Assembly (NCBI GenBank): GCA_017608775.1 | Contig: JAFCFF010000011.1 | Coordinates: forward strand, 1 to 17,421 | Direction of reading: 5' to 3' | Length of the DNA stretch: 17,421 nucleotides | Source: Candidatus Iainarchaeum sp. | GTDB lineage: Archaea > Iainarchaeota > Iainarchaeia > Iainarchaeales > JAFCFF01 | Shown: in pieces, positions 12,703 through 17,421 of the stretch | Position numbering within the stretch: the first letter of the stretch is position 1 | How the letters are laid out: each line of letters begins with the position of its first letter | The notes under the pieces: model-generated | Databases searched by the model: none | Told to the model about the DNA's origin: nothing | The model's input: the letters and a program-made list of their open reading frames with translations, nothing else | Made by a program: the position numbers and the translations under genes

Positions 12703-13092
12703 ATGGAAACAAAGTTCTCAAAGGCAGGCCAAATAAAGCCTGGTGGTTATCTTGTGGTTGATGGGGTTCCCTCCAGGGTTTTGAGTGTTGAAAAATCAAA
12801 GCCAGGAAGACATGGAGCAGCAAAGGCAAGAATTGTTTCTGTTGGGGTTTTTGATAACAAGAAAAGAGAGATAACAAGACCTGTTGGTGCTGATGTTGAA
12901 ATCCCAATACTTGATAAAAGCACGGCACAAATAGTCGCTGACCTGGGAGAGTCCTTTCAGCTTATGGACTTACAGACCTATGAGACCTTTGACATCAAAA
13001 AGCCAGAGGATGTTGAGAATCTGGAGACAGGAGCAGAGGTTGAGTATATTAAATTTGGGAACAACATGAAAATAGTAAGAAGAAAGAATTAA
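12703..13092 (+). CDS. eif5a: Translation initiation factor aIF5A with Arg at the hypusine position
   Basis: A 129-residue aIF5A, the factor that binds the ribosomal E site and relieves stalling at polyproline and other difficult sequences. The N-terminal SH3-like domain contains IKPGGYLVVDGVPSRVLSVE (11-30). The C-terminal OB domain contains FQLMDLQTYETFDI. The modification loop reads SKPGRHGAAKAR: the residue normally converted to hypusine, the Lys of GKHG, is R36 (codon AGA at 12808-12810). The rest of the loop is canonical, so this is not a general decay of the gene. The ATG at 12703 has AGGTG upstream and matches the family N-terminus; an upstream in-frame TTG at 12673 was rejected. The gene converges on MetRS, with only four bases between the two stop codons. 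Confidence 0.95.
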   Translation: METKFSKAGQIKPGGYLVVDGVPSRVLSVEKSKPGRHGAAKARIVSVGVFDNKKREITRPVGADVEIPILDKSTAQIVADLGESFQLMDLQTYETFDIKKPEDVENLETGAEVEYIKFGNNMKIVRRKN

Positions 13093-13096
13093 TTTT

Positions 13097-15007
13097 TTAT
13101 CTAACAATCTCTCCTTCTTTTACATTCTTATCTACAAACACTAACTTTGGAATTTTTTCTCCAGCAGCAAGAAGCATTCCCTCGCTTTTTATCCCTCTTA
13201 CCATTCTTGGCTCTAGGTTTGCAACTATTACAATGTTTTTTCCAACAAGCTCTTCTGGTCTGTAATATGGATAGATACCAGCAACAATTGTTCTTTTCCT
13301 GTCTGCCTTAATTCCCAGCCTAATCAACTTCTCTGAGTTTGCTACTCTTTCCGCAGAAATTACCTTGGCAACCCTTAGATCTATTTTTTGAAAATCCTCA
13401 AAAGATATCAAGTTTAAGTTTGTTTTTAAGTTTGTCTTCAAGATTTCCCCCTCTTTTTCTTTTTTTGTCTTTTCCCTAAACTCAACTCTTGGGAATAAAA
13501 TTTCCTTTCTCCCTATTTTTTGGTTTTTTTTGACAAGCTTAAACTTTTTTGCAAGTTCAAAGCCCTTATCGTCTGTCTTTCCCTTATAGCCTAACTGTCT
13601 CAATATTTTCTCAGATGATGAAGGAATAAAAGGAAACAATAAAAAAGACACAACACTCAAGATATTTGCAACCGATGATAAAAGAACCTCTAACTTTTTT
13701 GGGTTTTTCTTTGCAAGCTCCCATGGTTTTTTGTCATTTATCAGCTTGTTTGTTTTTGCCAACAGCTTGAAAACAACACCAAGTGCCTCATGAAGTGCAT
13801 ATCTTGAAAATGCCTTTTCATAATCTTTTATTGTTTTCTGGATTTCTTTTTTCAAATATTGTTTTGAGATTTTTGGAATTCTAGAGTTGGAATACTTTTC
13901 AACCATGGTTAAATATCTTTGCAACAGGTTTCCCAACTCATTTCCCAACTCGTTGTTTATTCTTCTAACCAATCCTTTTTCCGAGAAGTCGCCATCATTT
14001 CCAAAAGGAACTTCCCTGAAAAGAAAATATCTCAGCGCATCAACACCATACCTCTCAGTTAACTGAATCGGCCTTACAAAGTTTCCCTTGCTTTTACTCA
14101 TCTTTTCTCCGTCAACAGTCCACCAACCATGAGCAAAAATTGTTTTTGGTAGTTTGATACCCAAGGCAAACAATATTGCTGGCCAATAAATTGCATGGAA
14201 TCTAAGAATATCCTTGCCAACCACATGAACCGCTGGCCAGTATTTCCTGAATTTCTTTCCCGGGTGCTTTGGGGAATAATCAAGGGCAGTTATGTAATTA
14301 CTTAAGGCATCTATCCAAACATATGAGATGTGTTTCCTATCAAAAGGCAGTCTTACGCCCCAGTCAAAGCTTGCCCTTGAGACTGAGAGGTCCTGCAATC
14401 CCTGTTTTACAAAGGCAACAACCTCGTTTTTTTTCTCTACAGGAAGGATAAAGTCAGGATGCTCTCTTATATATTTTAACAACTTATTTTGATATTTGCT
14501 TAACCTAAAAAAATAGGTTTCTTCCTCAACAATCCTCAGCTCCTTTCCACACGCAGGGCATCTGTTGTTTTCTATCTGCGCTTCAGTATAGAAAGATTCA
14601 CAGGAAACACAGTATTTTCCCCGATATTTTCCCTTATAGAGATCTCCCTTTTCAAACAGCTTTTGGTAAATCTCGGCAACAGTTTTTTCGTGTTTTTTGT
14701 CTGTTGTCCTTATGAAATAGTTGTTTTCTATATTTAGCTTTGGTAGGATTTCTCTAAATGCCTTACTCATCTCATCAACAAACTCTCTTGGGTTTTTCCC
14801 TGCCACCCTTGCAGCCTCCTCAATCTTTTGACCATGTTCGTCAGTCCCTGTAAGAAAGAACACATCAAGGCCAATTAGCTTATGATATCTTGCAAGAACG
14901 TCTGATGCTAGGCTTGTGTAGGCATGTCCTAGATGTGGTTTGTCGTTTACATAGTAAATAGGCGTTGTGACATAGTATGTTTTTTTAGTTTTTTTTAAGA
15001 CAACCAC
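13097..15007 (-). CDS. metG: Methionyl-tRNA synthetase, bacterial-type, with C-terminal tRNA-binding domain
   Basis: A class I synthetase that charges tRNA-Met. Domains in order: Rossmann catalytic core with HLGH (25-28) and GTDEHGQ (54-60); a single zinc knuckle C133/C136/C150/C153; the KMSKS loop (302-306) followed by KGNF; a helical anticodon-binding domain (about 340-480); and a C-terminal EMAPII/Arc1p-type OB tRNA-binding domain (about 535-636, IDLRVAKV, ANLEPRMVRGIKSEGM). The opening TYYVTTPIYYVNDKPHLGH and the single knuckle are of the Thermus/Thermotoga-like bacterial class. The usual archaeal enzyme has an ALPYANG type of start. The start is GTG at 15007, with no ATG nearby. A TTTAAAAA box at 15046-15053 and a second A/T box (TATAAAAA) at about 15019-15026 are candidate promoter elements. 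Confidence 0.95.
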   Translation of the reverse strand: MVVLKKTKKTYYVTTPIYYVNDKPHLGHAYTSLASDVLARYHKLIGLDVFFLTGTDEHGQKIEEAARVAGKNPREFVDEMSKAFREILPKLNIENNYFIRTTDKKHEKTVAEIYQKLFEKGDLYKGKYRGKYCVSCESFYTEAQIENNRCPACGKELRIVEEETYFFRLSKYQNKLLKYIREHPDFILPVEKKNEVVAFVKQGLQDLSVSRASFDWGVRLPFDRKHISYVWIDALSNYITALDYSPKHPGKKFRKYWPAVHVVGKDILRFHAIYWPAILFALGIKLPKTIFAHGWWTVDGEKMSKSKGNFVRPIQLTERYGVDALRYFLFREVPFGNDGDFSEKGLVRRINNELGNELGNLLQRYLTMVEKYSNSRIPKISKQYLKKEIQKTIKDYEKAFSRYALHEALGVVFKLLAKTNKLINDKKPWELAKKNPKKLEVLLSSVANILSVVSFLLFPFIPSSSEKILRQLGYKGKTDDKGFELAKKFKLVKKNQKIGRKEILFPRVEFREKTKKEKEGEILKTNLKTNLNLISFEDFQKIDLRVAKVISAERVANSEKLIRLGIKADRKRTIVAGIYPYYRPEELVGKNIVIVANLEPRMVRGIKSEGMLLAAGEKIPKLVFVDKNVKEGEIVR

Positions 15008-15162
15008 CCCAAAAATTGTTTTTATAGAAAAACTATTTTGAAAGCTTTTTAAACTTTAACTAAAAAATTCACTGAATTCCCTGAAAAGGGATTACACAGT
15101 TTTTAAACTTTTCCCACTCTTCTATAGTTTAAAAGAGAAAGGAAAAGAAAAAGGAGTTTGGG

Positions 15163-15180
15163 TTTTAATATAAATTAATA
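15163..15180 (+). promoter_or_regulatory. TATA-like promoter of the psmA-SBDS-exosome operon
   Basis: TTTTAATATAAATTAATA lies 23-40 nt before the psmA ATG at 15203, preceded by a purine-rich stretch (AAAGGAAAAGAAAAAGGAG) that could serve as a BRE. GGTGGTG at 15194-15200 is the ribosome binding site. The rest of the 195-nt divergent gap with metG is A/T-rich and holds nothing else I can name. Confidence 0.55.
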
Positions 15181-15202
15181 CAAACAAACTTATGGTGGTG
15201 TA

Positions 15203-15919
15203 ATGTATCCCCCAGTACAACAACAAGCTTATGACAGGGCAATAACAATATTTTCCCCCCAGGGCTTTATCTACCAGGTTGAGTATGCCCTAAAAGTTGT
15301 TGAAAGAGGGACAATAGGTTTAGCACTTATGTATAAGGATGGAGTTTTTCTTGCAGGTGAGAGAAGAGTGACAACAAACTTGGTTGATATTGCCTCCTTG
15401 GAAAAGATTTTTCAGATAGATAATTATATAGGAGCAATCTATGCAGGACTTATAGGAGATGCAAGAAGATTGGTTTTGTTGGCAAGAGATAAGGCAATCG
15501 AAGAAAAACTCCTCTATGACGAGGAAATTGGCGTCTCATATCTCTCAAGATATCTTTCCTCTGTTGTTCAGTTTTATACACAGTATGGAGGGGCAAGACC
15601 TTTTGGAGTTTCAGTGGTTTTGGCAGGAAAGGACGGAGATGGTTTTAAGATTTTTGAGATAGAGCCGTCAGGAGCATTAGCAAGTTATAAAGCCATAGCA
15701 ATAGGCAAAGATAGAAAAGAGGCAATGGACTATTTGGAGAAACATTACAAAAAAAACATGAGCTATGAGGAGATTGTTGATTTAGGTCTGAAAACCCTAA
15801 AACATTATTTTTCAAAACAGAAGGAAGAATTTAAAATAGACAGGTTTGTGTTTGCCAAGGTTGATGATAAGGGTTTCTCCTTCTTGAAACAGCACGAGAT
15901 AGAGAAGATTTCAAAATAA
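15203..15919 (+). CDS. psmA: 20S proteasome alpha subunit
   Basis: Forms the outer heptameric rings of the 20S proteasome and its gated entrance. The N-terminal gate AYDRAITIFSPQG (9-21) and QVEYALKVVERG (25-36) are signature alpha-subunit sequences. GAIYAGLIGDARRLV (78-92) and YGGARPFGVSVVLAGKDG (128-145) are also typical. The catalytic N-terminal Thr of beta subunits is absent, as expected. Length, 238 residues, is normal. The ATG is preceded by GGTGGTG and a good TATA box. The downstream SBDS ribosome binding site overlaps its stop codon region, so the two are cotranslated from one mRNA. Confidence 0.97.
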   Translation: MYPPVQQQAYDRAITIFSPQGFIYQVEYALKVVERGTIGLALMYKDGVFLAGERRVTTNLVDIASLEKIFQIDNYIGAIYAGLIGDARRLVLLARDKAIEEKLLYDEEIGVSYLSRYLSSVVQFYTQYGGARPFGVSVVLAGKDGDGFKIFEIEPSGALASYKAIAIGKDRKEAMDYLEKHYKKNMSYEEIVDLGLKTLKHYFSKQKEEFKIDRFVFAKVDDKGFSFLKQHEIEKISK

Positions 15920-15929
15920 GGTGTTTTAG

Positions 15930-16670
15930 TTGGTTTCTTTGGACAAGGCTGTTATAGCCTCTTATGAAAAGCATGGTTTAAAGTTTGAGATTTACGTTGA
16001 TCCAAGTCTCTCCCTTGAGATAAAAAAAGGAAACAAAAAAATAGAGGATGTCTCACTCGATGATCTGCTTGCTGCTCAGGAAGTTTACAAAGACGCCCCA
16101 AAAGTAAAATCAAAGAAATTTTACAAGGACGCGCCTAAGGTAGAAAGAGTCTCAGATGAGAGTCTTATAAAGGTATTTCAGACAACAGATCTTGCCAAGG
16201 TTGTAGAGGAGATAATAAAACACGGCAGGGTGCAGCTAACAACAGAGCAGATGAGAGAGCTTAGGGAAAAGATTTTTCTTGAGATTGTGGATCTTATATC
16301 AAGAAACGCAATAAACCCACAGACTCAGACTCCTCATCCGCCACAAAGAATAGAGAATGCCCTGAGAGAGGCTAGATTCGCTCCAAACATCCTTAAAAAG
16401 GCAGAGGACCAGGTTGAGGAGGCAATCTCAAAGATAAAGTCAATCCTCCCTATATCCATGGAAAAGATAAAAATTGATGTTTTTACCTCCTTGGAGCATG
16501 GTGGAAGGCTTTCAGGTGCTTTAAGAAAATACAAGGTTCTAAAGGAGGAATGGCTAAGCAACGGATATCATGTTGTTATAGAAATGCCAGCAGGTCTAAA
16601 AAACTCCTTTTTCAACGAGCTTAACAAGATAACAAAGGGAGAAAATAAAACAAGTGTTTTGGATCAGTAG
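15930..16670 (+). CDS. SBDS-family ribosome maturation protein with internal duplication
   Basis: The archaeal SBDS protein, involved in releasing the anti-association factor aIF6 from new 50S subunits. It has the N-terminal FYSH domain (VSLDKAVIASYEKHGLKFEIYVDP, LAAQEVYKDA, ESLIKVFQTTDL), the middle helical domain (EIIKHGRVQLTTEQ, IARNAI-like ISRNAINPQTQTPHPPQRIENAL) and the C-terminal ferredoxin-like domain. YKDAPKV occurs twice (residues 53-59 and 65-71), lengthening a loop by 12 residues. The start is TTG: AAGGTG lies seven bases upstream, the protein begins as the family does, and an in-frame TAG blocks any upstream start. It sits between psmA and rrp4 as in the archaeal superoperon. Confidence 0.95.
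   Translation: MVSLDKAVIASYEKHGLKFEIYVDPSLSLEIKKGNKKIEDVSLDDLLAAQEVYKDAPKVKSKKFYKDAPKVERVSDESLIKVFQTTDLAKVVEEIIKHGRVQLTTEQMRELREKIFLEIVDLISRNAINPQTQTPHPPQRIENALREARFAPNILKKAEDQVEEAISKIKSILPISMEKIKIDVFTSLEHGGRLSGALRKYKVLKEEWLSNGYHVVIEMPAGLKNSFFNELNKITKGENKTSVLDQ
16086..16142 (+). repeat. Two 21-bp direct copies with 36-bp spacing inside SBDS
   Basis: 16086-16106 and 16122-16142 encode the same seven residues (YKDAPKV). The four differences between the copies are all synonymous third-position changes. The 36-bp period keeps frame. Confidence 0.8.
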
Positions 16671-16685
16671 TTTTTTGGTGATTGA

Positions 16686-17354
16686 ATGGAAAGAAACCCA
16701 GAAAAAACAACAAGGAAAATAGTTTTACCAGGAGATTTTCTAGGAGATCTTGGGACAAGAAAAACAGGAAAAAACATCTATGTTTCCGGGGGCAAGGCCT
16801 ACTCAACAAAGGTTGGTTTGCTTGAGGAGAAGCCAGACTATGTGTCGGTGATTCCGCTAAAGGGAGCTTATGTCCCAAACACAGGAGACTTGGTTATAGG
16901 TTTTGTACAGTCAGAGGTTTTTGGTGGCTATGTTGTTGACATAAACACCCCGGTTATGACCTTTATTCCAAAGGACCAGGTAAGATTTGACCTAAGAAAA
17001 GGACAAATTTTGTTTGCAAAGATAACACATGTGGATGAGCTTAACGAGGCAGACATAAACCTTGTAAGAGTTCTACCAAGAGACGGAGTTGTTATAACAG
17101 TTGACCCGGTAAAAACCCCAAGACTCTTAGGTAAAAACAACTCGATGTTGGAGCTCCTAAGAAAAACAACAGAACAAATTTTTATAGGTAGAAACGGAAG
17201 GGTTTTTTTGAGAGGGGAGGATTTGGAAACAGCAATTGAGGTAATTCGTTTTATTTCGGAGCACAGCCACAAGCCAAACCTCACAGAAAAAGTATCTGAG
17301 ATGATTGATAAAAAACTAAAACTAAGGGAAAAAAGATTGAAGGAGAGTGATTAG
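16686..17354 (+). CDS. rrp4: Exosome complex RNA-binding protein Rrp4
   Basis: A cap subunit of the archaeal exosome that recruits RNA to the Rrp41/Rrp42 ring. The N-terminal domain starts RKIVLPGDFLGDLG (10-23) and has YVSGGKAYSTKVGL. The S1 domain runs from about 60 to 125 (NTGDLVIGFVQSEVFGGYVVDINTPVMTFIP), and the KH-type domain follows (VDPVKTPRLLGKNNSM, IFIGRNGRVFLRG). The KH loop reads GKNN where homologues usually have a second glycine (GxxG). Length, 222 residues, is normal. GGTGA lies eight bases before the ATG. It follows SBDS by 15 bases and is followed at once by rrp41. Confidence 0.95.
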   Translation: MERNPEKTTRKIVLPGDFLGDLGTRKTGKNIYVSGGKAYSTKVGLLEEKPDYVSVIPLKGAYVPNTGDLVIGFVQSEVFGGYVVDINTPVMTFIPKDQVRFDLRKGQILFAKITHVDELNEADINLVRVLPRDGVVITVDPVKTPRLLGKNNSMLELLRKTTEQIFIGRNGRVFLRGEDLETAIEVIRFISEHSHKPNLTEKVSEMIDKKLKLREKRLKESD

Positions 17355-17355
17355 G

Positions 17356-17421
17356 TTGGCAGAAAAGGAAATTGTCTATGTGGACAAAAAGGGAAAAAGA
17401 CTTGATGGAAGGAGCCTTGAG
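17356..17421 (+). CDS. rrp41: Exosome exonuclease Rrp41 (5' end only)
   Basis: The 22 visible codons read AEKEIVYVDKKGKRLDGRSLE after the initiator. The DKKGKRLDGR segment is the standard N-terminus of archaeal Rrp41, the catalytic RNase PH-like subunit of the exosome ring. The start is TTG, one base after the rrp4 stop, with AGGAG at 17341-17345 ten bases upstream. The rest, including the phosphorolytic site, lies beyond the window. Rrp42 would be expected next (inference from the conserved gene order). Confidence 0.88.
   Translation, partial: MAEKEIVYVDKKGKRLDGRSLE

Noticed and set aside
13925..13960. Near-repeat encoding NNELGNELGN in metG, considered as a slippage duplication
   Set aside because: Only four residues repeat, and the helix is in a variable part of the anticodon-binding region. 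Chance or trivial duplication is enough to explain it.
14098..14451. Short reading frames on both strands within metG
   Set aside because: They lie wholly inside a well-conserved synthetase gene and encode no recognisable sequence.
15078..15091. Small hairpin TCCCT-GAAA-AGGGA in the metG/psmA divergent gap
   Set aside because: A five-base-pair stem with a GNRA-like loop is expected by chance at this size. It is not followed by a T-run in either direction and is not at promoter-relevant distance.
16621..16878. Minus-strand 85-codon frame across the SBDS/rrp4 junction
   Set aside because: It overlaps two conserved plus-strand genes, has no protein features, and no promoter on that strand was seen.

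Overview
The window is archaeal. It encodes a 20S proteasome alpha subunit, an SBDS homologue, exosome subunits Rrp4 and Rrp41, the RNase P proteins Rpp30 and Pop5, ribosomal protein eL15, an Sm-like protein, aIF5A and an NcsA/TtuA-type tRNA thiolase. The DNA is A/T-rich, arginine is written mostly AGA/AGG, GTG and TTG starts occur, intergenic spaces are very short, and TATA-like boxes often sit 24-34 nt before a start codon (leaderless style). Compact genes, a bacterial-type MetRS and an IspH suggest a small-genome archaeon, perhaps of the DPANN group. That placement is inference and no rRNA is present to test it.

Layout, left to right. 1-2400: a TIGR02253-like HAD hydrolase (cut by the left edge) and Rpp30 on the minus strand, divergent from an unknown gene, then eL15. 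2526-4061: a 44-residue membrane protein (minus), then an NcsA/TtuA-type protein (plus) whose stop codon lies inside a tRNA-Val gene. 4062-9620: a block bracketed by tRNA-Val and tRNA-Ala(CGC), all on the minus strand. In transcription order it holds IspH, a coiled-coil protein, a GT9 glycosyltransferase, Alg14-like, Alg13-like, a second GT9 and a HAD phosphatase. 9621-10198: tRNA-Ala(CGC), Pop5 and a divergent tRNA-Ala(GGC). 10213-12577: a five-gene minus-strand operon of NYN-domain nuclease, DUF2226-like protein, MinD-type ATPase, Sm-like protein and an unknown helical protein. 12703-15007: aIF5A (plus) convergent with MetRS (minus). 15203-17421: psmA, SBDS, rrp4 and rrp41 (cut by the right edge), the core of the classical archaeal proteasome/exosome superoperon.

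The eL15, Rpp30 and Pop5 genes that commonly accompany that superoperon are here, but scattered over 15 kb and on the opposite strand. The glycan block looks like a pathway that builds and extends a lipid- or surface-linked sugar chain: Alg13/14 would add a sugar to a lipid carrier and the GT9 enzymes would extend it.

The most striking single observation is aIF5A residue 36. The lysine that is normally converted to hypusine (in a GKHG loop) is an arginine (GRHG). Other points of interest are IspH in an archaeon, the NYN/DUF2226/MinD/Sm operon with a MinD-like amphipathic tail, a half ubiquitin-like domain on the thiolase, and a codon-conserved 7-residue duplication in SBDS. No CRISPR array, insertion sequence or rRNA was seen, and no gene-free stretch exceeds 300 bases; the longest is 15008-15202.
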